From Tribonema minus (lineage: Eukaryota > Sar > Xanthophyceae > Tribonematales > Tribonemataceae), in the NCBI GenBank assembly GCA_017506865.1, contig JAFCMP010000518.1:1-64000 (forward strand): 64,000 bases of DNA, written 5' to 3'. Under the pieces are notes generated by a model. That model worked only from the letters and a program-made list of their open reading frames with translations. It made no database searches and was not told where the DNA came from. This document shows, piece by piece, positions 23,118 to 32,488 of this stretch (positions are counted from its first letter, which is position 1; each line of letters opens with the position of its first letter). The translations under genes and the position numbers were made by a program.

Positions 23118-23901
23118 CACCGAGAGGTGCGGCAGCACTCGCGGTGGCGCTGATGGTGGCGAGGGTGCATCAGGCAGCAAGGGGATGGGAGATGCTGGCT
23201 GTGAGCAGGAGCTGCGGAGTCGCGTGTGGTGAGGATACGGCTTTGGGCAGCAGCAGGGGATATTGGAACATGGGGATACGGATAGCATCAGGGCACACTG
23301 TAGATCGTTTGCTTGAACACGCAAGAAAGAGAACCTCGGCCAGGCACGTCAGCGGCGTGCTTAGGCAAGGAATCGAGGACCGGGCGCCTCTGGCCCAAAT
23401 GTATACTAGAGGCATAACCGCGGTCCTCCGGCGTTTTCGCTCAAGAGATGGAGACATCGGCTACGATAGGTGTGGCTCAGACTGGGTGCCGCTGGGTCTG
23501 CCCCCCATGAGTCTAGTACAAGCCTGCAACGCAGGGCTCTAAGGGCCCGTCCGATTTTAGTTTTTTGCATTCTTATCCAACGCATCAAGCCCACCTTGGG
23601 GCTGCTATAAATACAAGATCATAAGTGCAGCAGGTGCAAAGCTGTGAGATATTGCAGCAGGCATTGCCAGATGCAGCACCTGCGTCAACACAAGCCGTTC
23701 TGCAAGCCGCTTTGAAACAGCAGGTGCTACACTGGAGGCATTGAATGTACTTTTTTGTTGCTTGCACGAGCCTCCACTTCTGCAGTTTGTGCCGTTGCCG
23801 TGACTAATCATATGATGCGGGCACACTGGTTATATGCTTGCACTGTGCAATCAAATTGAAGCAAAGAGAAAATTTTGTTATAGCATTGTCAGAGAACGTC
23901 C
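23118..23901. other. Intergenic, no gene supported
   Basis: Overlapping frames on both strands have no recognisable domain and no convincing start. No hairpin terminator, tRNA or repeat was seen. Confidence 0.5.
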
Positions 23902-24231
23902 ATGTCTGCTGGTGTGAATGAATGCTTATCCTCCATTTTGAGACCAGGCAAGTGCAAGGTTTGCGGCATTGACGTTCGCGGTGGAAAAGGTCAATTATGT
24001 AGGAAACATGAGGCCGAGCAGCAGCTCATGACACTTGAAGCAAAGAGAGTAACGCTTGCAAATGAAGTGCTGCGTGTAGAGCGCGAGCGCATGGAGCAGA
24101 GGTGGCAGGAAACCTGTGAGCTGCGGCAGCAAGCCCGTCATAGTGCAGTGATGCAGGCCAGAGCTGAGAGACTTGCGGAGCTGACAGCGCTGGTGACTGC
24201 TAGAGGCTCAGGTTGTGTTGGCCAGAAATAA
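23902..24231 (+). CDS. Small Cys-cluster coiled-coil protein, function unknown
   Basis: It encodes 109 residues. Residues 15-35 contain CKVCGIDVRGGKGQLCRKHE, a CxxC-x12-CxxxH arrangement that could bind one zinc ion. The rest (about 38-100) is a long charged helix rich in Arg, Glu and Gln, likely a coiled coil. The stop (TAA, 24229-24231) comes just before the GIY-YIG gene start, and both lie on the plus strand, so they could share a transcript. No family is recognised. Confidence 0.6.
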   Translation: MSAGVNECLSSILRPGKCKVCGIDVRGGKGQLCRKHEAEQQLMTLEAKRVTLANEVLRVERERMEQRWQETCELRQQARHSAVMQARAERLAELTALVTARGSGCVGQK

Positions 24232-24257
24232 TATCGGGTGATAGTCAACAGTTCTTG

Positions 24258-24701
24258 ATGAGCCACTATTGCTATGCGTTGTGCAATGAACATGGACGAA
24301 CATATGTAGGCTATACTGTATGCCCTGCTAGGCGCATCAGACAGCACAATTCAGCCATCAAAGGCGGAGCAAAAGCGACAAGAGGACGAGGCCCATGGCG
24401 GTTCATATATGTGATTGACTGCATAGACTATTCTGCAAGTGATGCACTGTCTCTAGAGTGGCACATCAAGCACCCTGCCAAAGGAATTGGCAGGCGAGGT
24501 GCACAAGCCAGGATAAAAGCTCTGCATTGTGCAATGCTACGCCCCAAGTTTGTGAGCAAACCTTGCCGCGTGCATTTGATGACTGACTTTGCTCGTCATC
24601 AGTTATTGCTGTCAGATTTAGATGTGCAGGTGACTGACACTTTTGCCAACAGAGCTATTGCATCAGCTGCAGAAATGCACCACCTGAGTCAATCATTATG
24701 A
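24258..24701 (+). CDS. SLX1-like GIY-YIG endonuclease
   Basis: The chosen ATG at 24258 puts the first motif at residues 4-8 (YCYAL), as usual for the family; an in-frame Met 15 codons upstream gives an unlikely leader. The nuclease fold is complete: YVGYT at 16-20, PARRIRQHN with the catalytic Arg, a GGAKATRGRGPW turn, then SLEWHIKHP with the metal-binding Glu. SLX1-type enzymes cut branched DNA; stand-alone versions occur in large DNA viruses. The RING/PHD finger of cellular SLX1 is absent: the last ~60 residues have no cysteine pairs. That favours a viral or mobile single-domain form. Length is 147 residues. Confidence 0.88.
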   Translation: MSHYCYALCNEHGRTYVGYTVCPARRIRQHNSAIKGGAKATRGRGPWRFIYVIDCIDYSASDALSLEWHIKHPAKGIGRRGAQARIKALHCAMLRPKFVSKPCRVHLMTDFARHQLLLSDLDVQVTDTFANRAIASAAEMHHLSQSL

Positions 24702-25238
24702 GATGCAACAAACTTATCAAATGTTTCTAGCTCAATTCGCTTTAACCTGGACTGTAAGATGCTACTGTACAAAGTGGAGTTCTGGTAGTTGACGTGCCAA
24801 GAGGAGTCTGCTCTTACTACGCTGCCACGAGCTCCTCTGAAGAGTTTGTATGTATGGTGCGCGTTGCAGCAGGTGTCCTGCCAAATGTACGTTTGCGACA
24901 CTTGAATACACGTCGGTGACAGTGACGTTATGTTGTCTTGAAGCAGCCACTGCTGAAGATGGAATTTGTGTAGCAATTGACCTGAACTGCTGCACCTGTA
25001 AGTCCTACACATACCAGTTTTTGTCAACACTTGATCAATCAATGTTGCACTATGCTGGTGCAAGGTGCTGCTGAAACATGTCAAATACCCTGCATACATG
25101 GATCGCACAACACGGTGGAACAGCATAGCTTAGTCAACTGCATTACGACTACTATATTTTTGTAAACACGCAAGAGACATGCGCCTGTTGTTTCAAACAG
25201 CAGATATAATATGTGACAAACTTTAAAAAAAGCATATC
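24702..25238. other. Intergenic, no gene supported
   Basis: No frame here has a recognisable domain. The last 100 bases become AT-rich (an A7 run near 25225) and probably hold the promoter of the short gene at 25239. Confidence 0.5.
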
Positions 25239-25358
25239 ATGCGAACAAAGACGTATGTGTCACTACTGCTAGTCACCACAGCACTTCTTTGCATAGGCGC
25301 CATCGCATTCTATAAGCACCACCGTAACACGTCAGACACAGAATCTCATACTAAGTAG
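25239..25358 (+). CDS. 39-residue single-pass membrane protein
   Basis: It begins MRTKTYVSLLLVTTALLC and stops at TAG 25356-25358. A positively charged start is followed by one hydrophobic segment (about residues 6-25, through CIGAIAFY) and a short polar tail (KHHRNTSDTESHTK). This is an N-in or signal-anchor layout. It sits 28 bases before the next plus-strand gene, with an AT-rich stretch and A7 run just upstream. Small proteins of this design are common in large DNA viruses, but no family is recognised. Confidence 0.5.
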   Translation: MRTKTYVSLLLVTTALLCIGAIAFYKHHRNTSDTESHTK

Positions 25359-25386
25359 GAAATTTTATAATGTCACAGACTAGATA

Positions 25387-25845
25387 ATGGACGCCCTCGT
25401 GACTGAAGCTGTTGAACGCATAACGAAAGGCGAGTTTACACTGCGCCAGCTGCACAAAGCGATCACAAAGGAACTGGCAACAGTGCCACTTTTTGACTAT
25501 GTTGTTTACAACGCCTGCTATGGAGGGTTCAACTACTCTGATGACTTTCTAGCATTCAGTGCGACACAAAAGATTGCGTGCCGTACGCAAAAGATGTCTG
25601 ATTTCGGGAAGTTGATGGCGCAGAAAAATGCTGCAGCATATGACGCATTCTTGAACTCGAAAGACCAGGGGCCGCATCCTTGTCGGAGGTGTCACTACGA
25701 CGTATACGATGACATGACTGATTATGTCAAGTACGGCCTACATTGCGCAAGTGGTGTTTTCTGTACGCTGTCAATAGCGCAGGTTCCGCACTATGTTGAC
25801 TGGAGAAAGACAGAGTATGACGGGCTAGAGAGCATTGAATACTGA
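25387..25845 (+). CDS. Hypothetical protein, 152 residues
   Basis: Not recognised. It starts at ATG 25387 and ends at TGA 25843-25845. It is acidic and aromatic-rich with no signal peptide or membrane segment. Residues 96-101 (HPCRRCHYD) hold a CxxC pair, and two more cysteines (LHCASGVFC) follow ~26 residues later, so a zinc site is possible. It lies in a plus-strand run with the small membrane gene and GH26, with short gaps. Confidence 0.6.
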   Translation: MDALVTEAVERITKGEFTLRQLHKAITKELATVPLFDYVVYNACYGGFNYSDDFLAFSATQKIACRTQKMSDFGKLMAQKNAAAYDAFLNSKDQGPHPCRRCHYDVYDDMTDYVKYGLHCASGVFCTLSIAQVPHYVDWRKTEYDGLESIEY

Positions 25846-25916
25846 GTTTCTTCGATTTAACAGTGTGAGATTGTGGCCACCAAAATATTATCTTGTTGCA
25901 AACTGTATCAGGTGTT

Positions 25917-27152
25917 ATGAGGCGTACCCTTGCGCTGTGCCTGCTGCCATTCATACACACATGTGCATTAAACATGACTGCTCATGTCAGTGCAAAATAT
26001 GCTGACCCTACGTGCATAAACTCATGGCTGGAGCCGAAGACATTAGAATACTGCTGTCCGGTAGACTGTCCGAAGTGCAAGGTGACGTGCAATGGGTTCC
26101 CACGCTCTACAAGCACTAAAGTGTTAAGGCGGTGCTGCGGCAGCATGATTAGAAAATCGAAGAAATCCTGCGAGCACAACAGTGCGCCGTGTGTGGTGAA
26201 TGTGAAGAAGCGCTTCCCACCCGCAGACATTGCGACAAAAGGCGCTGAACCATGTAGGCCTGTAGCAATCGGTTTGCATGCTCAAGATCTTGATAATCAG
26301 CTAGCACCTCGCGCGATTGCGTATGGCTCTAAATTCACTGCAGTATTGCTGTTCCTACCTGTGCAGGCTTCAGCCTTAAAGTGGAACTACATTGAAGGTT
26401 ACTTGAAAAAGGGCTATGACGTGCACCTTGTGATTGAGTTCATGTCGAAGAAACCACTTGATGACATCAATAACGGAGACTATGATGATGTGCTAAAGTC
26501 TTTTGCAAAAGCCGCAAACAGGTACACAGGCGGCAAGCAGGTGTACATTCGGCCCCTCCATGAGCTAAACGGTAACTGGTACGCCTGGACCGTTTTCTAC
26601 AAGGCACCTAACGGGAGCAACATCCCCGTGTATCTCAACGCCTACCGTCGGGTGGTGAGCGTCATGCGGCAGAGCGCACCAGGCAAGTTTTTGTTTCAGC
26701 AACACTACAATCCTGTAAATTATGGCGCTGACAAGTACTTTCCACTGAAGCAGATGTATGCAGGCGATGACTATGTAGACATGGTAACAGTGTCTGTGGA
26801 CAATGCCTGTGGCACAAGCTCAGTCATATTGAGATCTTTTGAGCAAGTCCTCAACACGTTTTGTTATCAAATGACTGCTATTACAAATCGACCCATGGGA
26901 ATTGGTGAGATAAGCACAACCAGTTACTGCGGCGTTGACAAGCCTGCGTGGATCCGTGACGCCTGGCAGCAGCTGGCTATTAAGTACACGGAGGTGACAG
27001 CTGTTGACTTCTTTTTGGACAACAAGCCCTTTGGTAAGACCGTGAAGGACTGGGACATGAACACTCCGGCAGATGTGTCTGCCTTCTCATCAGGCTGGTC
27101 AGAATTTCGACAGGACACGTGTGCATCAGAAACGCACGCATCTGATGCTTAA
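25917..27152 (+). CDS. Secreted glycoside hydrolase family 26 (beta-mannanase-like)
   Basis: ATG 25917 gives a clean signal peptide (MRRTLALCLLPFIHTCA); an in-frame ATG at 25893 would bury it. A cysteine-rich module (about residues 28-90, with CCPVDCPKCKVTC) comes next and may bind carbohydrate or be disulfide-bonded. The catalytic domain carries the GH26 acid/base motif RPLHELNGNWYAW (E216) and the nucleophile in PMGIGEIS (E331), both in the expected order and spacing. GH26 enzymes hydrolyse beta-mannans and related beta-1,3/1,4 xylans. Action on algal wall or matrix glycans, either for a virus or for host wall remodelling, is inference. It converges with the helicase gene (115 bases between stops). 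Confidence 0.88.
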   Translation: MRRTLALCLLPFIHTCALNMTAHVSAKYADPTCINSWLEPKTLEYCCPVDCPKCKVTCNGFPRSTSTKVLRRCCGSMIRKSKKSCEHNSAPCVVNVKKRFPPADIATKGAEPCRPVAIGLHAQDLDNQLAPRAIAYGSKFTAVLLFLPVQASALKWNYIEGYLKKGYDVHLVIEFMSKKPLDDINNGDYDDVLKSFAKAANRYTGGKQVYIRPLHELNGNWYAWTVFYKAPNGSNIPVYLNAYRRVVSVMRQSAPGKFLFQQHYNPVNYGADKYFPLKQMYAGDDYVDMVTVSVDNACGTSSVILRSFEQVLNTFCYQMTAITNRPMGIGEISTTSYCGVDKPAWIRDAWQQLAIKYTEVTAVDFFLDNKPFGKTVKDWDMNTPADVSAFSSGWSEFRQDTCASETHASDA

Positions 27153-27267
27153 CCAAGGGGGCAAGACAATCGATGCCACTAAGCACAGTTGCAGAACACA
27201 CCACATTGACTACAAACAAGAAGGCACAGCAAGCAACTCTCATAAACACACAACAAGCTTTCACTAT

Positions 27268-29294
27268 TTACTCATGGCCTCCATACTTTCCCTCCCATCG
27301 AAATCCTGCTTGATTCAACTTGTTGACTCGCTCATTGGGCAGTAAGTCTTTGCGCTTGCGCAGGTTAGCTTGCCACGCTCCAACCTCACATTGCTTGCCT
27401 TCCATTTCGACTGATGTTCGCTTTGACATGCCACCTCTATCACGTGCCATGCACCACGCTTTGAAGCTGGCATTCCACTCTGCGTCTAGCATGCTGCTCT
27501 GTGGGACGGTTTTTAGCATGGCGCTCCGCTGGGCGGACAGTGTGCCTGCTGCGTCCGCTTTGCGCTGGTGTTTGATCCACAGTCCCACAGCAAACTCCTC
27601 GCCCCCCATTGTGTATGTTGTCCTTTGCCCGACTGCACCTTCAGTGCATGCAAGACGCCATGCATTAAAATTGACATCCCATGGCTGGCGGGGGCGACAC
27701 ACTGTCTTGAATCCTGCTTCTTTTAGCGTGGCGACTCGTTCGTCACTGAGCATGCTGTTCTTGATAAGCGTGCGCTGATTGCTCTGCCATATCCCAACAG
27801 CGTACTCTTCACCGTCAACTGTGATCCGCGTCGTCCGGATGATGTCTCCTTGCTCACGCGCCAGTTTCCACATCGCAAACATCTTTTCCCACCTCCACTC
27901 CGAGTAGCCGACTATCCTCCTCCGGATGACGCTGATGGCTTTTTGCATGGCCGCCTTCTCCGCAGACCTGTCGACATTCTTAAGTGACGGTGCCATGAAG
28001 TGAATGGTCTGCTCCCAGCCAGGGTGATCCTGACATAAGTCGATCATGGCCTCCGGGGTGTTCCACACCATGACTGTGGCAACCTCTTTGCCAGGGTAGA
28101 GGCGTACGCTACGAAACGCTCTCTGCATGTAGAGGTTGTGATCTCCAACACTGTTGATAAAGACGCAATCTACAGCAGGAATGTCAATGCCGTCATCAAA
28201 TACGTGCACCGAGGAGATCACACGTACATGATTTCGGTCACCTTCACTCATCCACTTGATTGTGGCATCCCTCTCTGCTGCTGGAGTTGTTCCGGTAATG
28301 ATGCGTGCCTCCATGTGCATGCTCTGCTGGGCAAACTCCTCCTTCAGCAGTCGCACTATCTCCGTGGCGTCCGCGATGGTGGGCGAGTAGAGTAGGTGAC
28401 GGCGTGGACCATACCCGAGGCGCATCGTGGCAGTGACGATGAACTCTGCCCGTGTCTCTATACCAGCCGTGTCGACATCAACGTTGTGGGGAAGTATGAA
28501 CCTTTGTGGCACAATGATGCCGGCGTCTATAGCCTCCGTGATCGTCATGATGTATTGCCTGTCCTCATCGCTGCTCATCATGCTCGTAGGTATGCCACGC
28601 CATGTGCCTGACACCAGAAGTATGTCTTTCGTCAGCGATGTGAGCTCACCGAGCTGACTGTGGTTATAGTGGTGCGCCTCATCATATATGACCAGCAGCT
28701 TCTCTGCCCTTTCCTTCAGCGCCTCGGCCACCTTGGCTGCGGACTTGTACGTCGTGTGAATGAAGTGCATGCTGTCTGCTGCGCCATCCTCCTCAAACGC
28801 ACTCAGCACATCGCTGTCCGTGCTGCCATCCGTGTCAAACAGCATGGACGTGTATGAGCGTCCGTCACTGTCCAGCACCGCATCAAACCTACGCTTCGTT
28901 TGCGAGACCTGACACCTGCGTGGTGACGCTACTACCACCGTGCTAAACCTGCGTGCCACCTCGTGCAGGCACAGGAGAATGCAGGCTAGTGTCTTACCGG
29001 CGCCAGGCACGACACCAAGTACATAAGGACCCTCAGTGGCAAAAGCTTTTGCCATTGAGCACAGCGCGTCCTGTTGCCACTTCCTGAGGTTCTGGCTGTT
29101 GGCGATGTCATCCCCAGCTGAAGCCACTGGTCCTTTGGGCTCCCATTCTGCAGCTGCTCCAGCGATTTGAAGGCTGCCTCCTCTACGATCAGCCAGTCGG
29201 GCCTGATGCGAAGGTTGCCGGCACGTTCATTCTCCTCCACAACAATGTTCCTCTTGCCAAGCATGCTGTCAGTAGTTGGGGCTGCTGCAGACAC
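27268..29294 (-). CDS. Superfamily 2 DEAD/DEAH-like helicase with three helicase-associated (HA) repeats
   Basis: The main frame starts at ATG 29127 and gives 619 residues. Walker A is PGAGKT (41-46), motif II DEAH (149-152), motif III SGT (174-176), and the second RecA fold ends with QRAFRSVRLYPGK. Three HA modules fill the C-terminus from about residue 400, each with a conserved Trp, a (V/A)G(I/L/A)W turn and a final LxxxGF-like helix. This pairing is typical of DNA helicases of large DNA viruses. A start at 29294 in another frame gives ~55 residues (MSAAAPTTDSMLGKRN...) that lead naturally into the gene, with the frame lost between about 29130 and 29160, so one indel may have split off the N-terminus. 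It probably acts on viral or host DNA; the exact role is unknown. Confidence 0.85.
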
Positions 29295-29339
29295 TGATGC
29301 TGTTGCTTGTTTGCAAGGTTGTGAAGGATGGAGTGGCAG

Positions 29340-29390
29340 CCCCTAATTATTATATAATCTTGAATCTCTTTATAATAATCAATGTTGAAT
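29340..29390. promoter_or_regulatory. AT-rich stretch with TATA-like runs
   Basis: TAATTATTATATAATC at about 29345-29360 and TTATAATAATC at about 29370 stand out in otherwise ~50% GC DNA. They lie immediately upstream of the helicase (minus strand) and overlap the 3' end of the next minus-strand frame. A similar AT-rich patch containing AATCTTGAATCC occurs at 37057-37085. Confidence 0.3.
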
Positions 29391-29568
29391 CCGACGATAT
29401 TCGAATCTGGTTCCTGTAAAAATCAAGTGCGTCGAACATGGCCACGTGTGAGCAAGTCGCGCTGGCAGCGTCATCTCCTGTGCAACAGTATTTGAGTTCA
29501 TGTGTCACATTCTGCAGCACGTGCATTTTCACAAAGCTGCGCAGCAGAATAGTTCCAAAGCAATACAT
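29350..29568 (-). CDS. Hypothetical short frame directly after a TAA
   Basis: It is 72 residues beginning MYCFGTILL and unrecognised. Its ATG directly follows the stop of the frame above (TAAATG) in the same phase, so the two together could be one ~155-residue gene with a premature stop, or two tightly packed genes. The AT-rich 3' end suggests the final residues are not under strong selection. Confidence 0.35.
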   Translation of the reverse strand: MYCFGTILLRSFVKMHVLQNVTHELKYCCTGDDAASATCSHVAMFDALDFYRNQIRISSDSTLIIIKRFKII

Positions 29569-29817
29569 TTAAGCGTGATCAATCTCATTGGCATACGCCT
29601 CGTCCACAGTCAGCAGGAGTGACACATCCCTGGGCACATAGCCATAGTCACATACAACCCAATGCTTGAGAGCAAACGTCATCGGTCCCCAGAACAGCAG
29701 CTCGTTTTTCATATACACGAAGCTTTCTAGGTCAGCAGGTTGCAAATGAATTACATCCATGTACTCCATGAGCACGTGGTCCGCGTCCATTAAGTTTCCC
29801 CACAGAGGGATGTGCAT
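29569..29817 (-). CDS. Hypothetical protein, 82 residues
   Basis: It begins MHIPLWGNLMDADHVLMEY; residues 35-60 (KNELLFWGPMTFALKHWVV) are rich in Trp, Phe and Leu. There is no recognised family, signal peptide or clear membrane span. It reads toward the helicase on the same strand. The frame continues in phase after the stop. Confidence 0.45.
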   Translation of the reverse strand: MHIPLWGNLMDADHVLMEYMDVIHLQPADLESFVYMKNELLFWGPMTFALKHWVVCDYGYVPRDVSLLLTVDEAYANEIDHA

Positions 29818-30138
29818 CGCTACAGCTGGAATCTCGCCATCTCACTCAGTTCTTGGAGCGTGGCTCTTGTGCCCCCCAAAACGTTAAGAAAAAGTATGGC
29901 GTCGGCACCAGCTCAAACAGAGGCCGTGGCTGCTGCTCAAACTCTCCAAGCTTGTAACACAGTGCGTTCATGGCCTTGTGAGGTGTGACTTGTTGGAAGC
30001 ACAGTGTTTCGATCAGCACTTATATTGTTACAGTTCAACGAATCTTATTTGTACCTGTACGTATGGACTTGTATTTATAAAGGCCCAAGGGAGGCCGGGT
30101 TGCCTATGCAATCGAAAAGCTTGCGTCAACGCAGCAGC
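29818..30138. other. Intergenic, no gene supported
   Basis: Nothing recognisable beyond scattered stops in all frames. Confidence 0.45.
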
Positions 30139-30612
30139 CTAGTCTGCGCTGTGCCCTAGGAGCTTGGATACCGGCGCCGCAACACAGCCCAGCATTCGCG
30201 CTCCACGTGTGTACGCCATGACGCGCTCCGCCAACTCCCGCGCCAGCGATATGCTCAGCTCAATGAGGATCTGACGCTTAGCTAACCCGGCCTTGCGTAA
30301 CACATCTGCCTCCCCCCCCCCTGAGCACAGTGCTGAGTGCATTGCCAACTCCTTAACAAAAAGGCTTGTCTGCTTGCCCAGCCGTCCGTACGACTCCTGC
30401 ACGAATGGCACAAAAGCCCAAGATGACGTCAAGGTGCCGGTGTGGTGCTTGACCTTCGCGTCCTCCCCCACCCCAGCAGCATAGCCGTCCGTGTTCGAGG
30501 CATTTGTTTTGCCTGTCAGGTACGAGCTCGCTGTGGGCGCGCGCACACTTGTGTCTAGCACTATTCTGTACACTAGAGATTCACAGTCCAATCGAATCGA
30601 ACAAGAATACAC
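30139..30612 (-). pseudogene. LINE-type retroelement remnant (C-terminal tail of the reverse transcriptase ORF)
   Basis: The middle of this 157-residue frame carries the order of short motifs found at the end of LINE polyproteins: LDTSVRAPTASSYL, then GEDAKVKHHTG, AFVPFVQESYGRLG, and an alpha-helical end (ELSISLARELAERVMAY). No reverse transcriptase core is present, so it is a 5'-truncated insertion, as LINEs usually leave. A second, diverged tail of the same design lies at 48171-48554 on the plus strand. Family assignment rests on remembered motif order, not a search. Confidence 0.5.
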
Positions 30613-30732
30613 CAGGATTCAAACACATAAAAAACACAACTGTTTCGATTCGAACTGCTCAATGAGTTTATTTTGATACATCTACCAAAGCTTCACACTG
30701 CTGTTTCGATTCGATCCGCTCTATACACAATC

Positions 30733-30906
30733 ATGATGAAGACCAATGCCGATGTCAAGGCTCTCCTAGAACAGCAGAGCGAAGCGTCATCGAGTGCTGA
30801 AGCTGCGGCCAAGTGTGCATATGCTGACAATGTGCAAAAATGGAAGCAAGAGCGGGCCGCTCAGGCGCACCGGGAAAAAGACCTGTGGCAGAGTCTCAAC
30901 AATTGA
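30733..30906 (+). CDS. Small charged helical protein, 57 residues
   Basis: It begins MMKTNADVKALLEQQ and is almost entirely alanine, glutamate, glutamine and lysine, so likely a single amphipathic helix or short coiled coil. It ends 10 bases before the convergent kinase gene. Just upstream the motif TTTCGATTCGA occurs twice (about 30643 and 30704), with its complement near 30590. No family is recognised and it may not be real. Confidence 0.35.
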   Translation: MMKTNADVKALLEQQSEASSSAEAAAKCAYADNVQKWKQERAAQAHREKDLWQSLNN

Positions 30907-30916
30907 ACACGTTATA

Positions 30917-32191
30917 CTAAATACTCATGCTCTCAACTTGTTCACGCCAGTGTCTCCAATACCGTCGCCAGAGCGCTGTTACAAGGTTGTAAAGCTGCTG
31001 CCTCTGTTGCGGCCATCCTGCTTGGCGCGGTCTGCTGGTGTATCCTTCAAAGAACGCTTCCCACACATTGCGTGGTGCTATAGACATGAACTTGAGCATG
31101 TCAAAGTCTTTGAAGGTGCTCGCCAGGTTGCGGTCAATACCGACAACTGACGTGGTGCGATCAAAGTCCAGCACAAACACTCTGCCGTCCGGAACAAGCA
31201 TGAAGTTCCCTCCATGTGCATCACCATGTACCATGCCGTTTCTATGCAGTGCAAAAAGTATTTGCCCAACCTTTCGAGCTATACTTCGCTTGTTGGTGAG
31301 TGAAAGAGTCTGATCACTAAATGCTGCCCTCAAGTTCCTGCCTGATATACGTGTCATCACCACCAGGCCCACCTTGTCGCCCCCTGCTTTCACTGTCATT
31401 GCAGATGTGATTTCAGCCGTAAGCACCAGGGGTGTACCGTTGTTGGCTTCCAACTCGTGAATCATCTGATGCGTTCTCACACCATATACAAAGTCACAAT
31501 ATCGCGTTGTTCTCCACTCGTGCACTTGGCCATTCATATTCACATCCATTGCATGTGCTTCATTGCCTCGCTGTATGCGCGTGACCTTCAGAACATGATG
31601 CACATTGTTCAAGTTTACCATGTTCATCACGACTCCGTAGGCGCCGTGGTCCATCAGTGCTGTAATTCTGTAACCGAGCCTACCAACAGGCATCGCTTCA
31701 GTCATCGCCCGACAAGGGTCACCAAGACCTGGATGTATGTTGATTTGCAGCACATTGCGGAGCGACTGGATGGTGTCATTGTCCAGCACACAGGGGTGAG
31801 CATCTCTTTGCCTTTCCAACACTTGTTTCTGCATGTAATGTCGCCACCTGACAACGACGTCAGTCTGCAGTTGACGAACTTGAAGACTTGCACGCGCTCG
31901 GGCCAAGGCCCCCACAAGACGCTGGTTTGTTGCTGCCTGGCGTTGCTCAGGGCTAGCAGCACGAGTCAGCGGTGAACCGATTATTCTACTGCATACTGCA
32001 AACTGCCTCCTCTTGGGGGTGTCCATTTCAGGCGTTAGAATTGCCCCCTTCCATTCATCATACGCCACCCTCTTTGCCGCTCTGTTTCTGCCATCACCTT
32101 TCGATTCCCGCAGAAACAAGATCCACGGATTCGGTGCCATGCACCTGTTCGCTTTTGTCGTATAGCAGGTGGGCCTTTCACATGGCGGCAT
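30917..32191 (-). CDS. Protein kinase-like protein (RIO/Bud32-like core)
   Basis: The start at 32191 (MPPCERPTCYTTKANRC) keeps a short Cys segment resembling N-termini of some large-virus proteins; Met codons at 32260 and 32140 are alternatives. The N-terminal ~130 residues are basic and helical (NPWILFLRE). The kinase fold follows: a glycine-poor loop (LMDHGAYGVVMNMVN), VLKVTRI with the likely ATP lysine, then HGDAHGGNFMLV (catalytic loop, Asp and Asn present) and VLDFDRTT (the DFG-equivalent metal Asp). The compact HGDxxxxN and DFD style resembles RIO/Bud32 and viral kinases more than classical Ser/Thr kinases. The substrate is unknown. It converges with the small gene at 30733. Confidence 0.78.
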   Translation of the reverse strand: MPPCERPTCYTTKANRCMAPNPWILFLRESKGDGRNRAAKRVAYDEWKGAILTPEMDTPKRRQFAVCSRIIGSPLTRAASPEQRQAATNQRLVGALARARASLQVRQLQTDVVVRWRHYMQKQVLERQRDAHPCVLDNDTIQSLRNVLQINIHPGLGDPCRAMTEAMPVGRLGYRITALMDHGAYGVVMNMVNLNNVHHVLKVTRIQRGNEAHAMDVNMNGQVHEWRTTRYCDFVYGVRTHQMIHELEANNGTPLVLTAEITSAMTVKAGGDKVGLVVMTRISGRNLRAAFSDQTLSLTNKRSIARKVGQILFALHRNGMVHGDAHGGNFMLVPDGRVFVLDFDRTTSVVGIDRNLASTFKDFDMLKFMSIAPRNVWEAFFEGYTSRPRQAGWPQQRQQLYNLVTALWRRYWRHWREQVESMSI

Positions 32192-32488
32192 TGCCTTGAC
32201 TGTACAATGCAAACATAATAGTTTACCACACATTGCAGCTGATGTGTATTTGCACAGCATGGCATGTGATTATTGTATAGCACAACCATCAGCAATCAGC
32301 AATGGAGTCGGACTGCGGTTCTCAATCACATGATCACAAGCACAGATCACCTCTGCGTGCTTAACACGTGCCCTGACACGCACGGCATCTGAGCTGCTTG
32401 CGATAGAGCGCCATCGCATGTCAACTTCAGGCAGCACTGCCTCTCTGACAAGCACCAAAAGCCATGGCGAGTGTACGATGCTTTCCTA

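Noticed and set aside
32270..32458. 62-residue minus-strand frame next to the MITE
   Set aside because: No domain, no clear promoter, and not distinguishable from chance; left unannotated.
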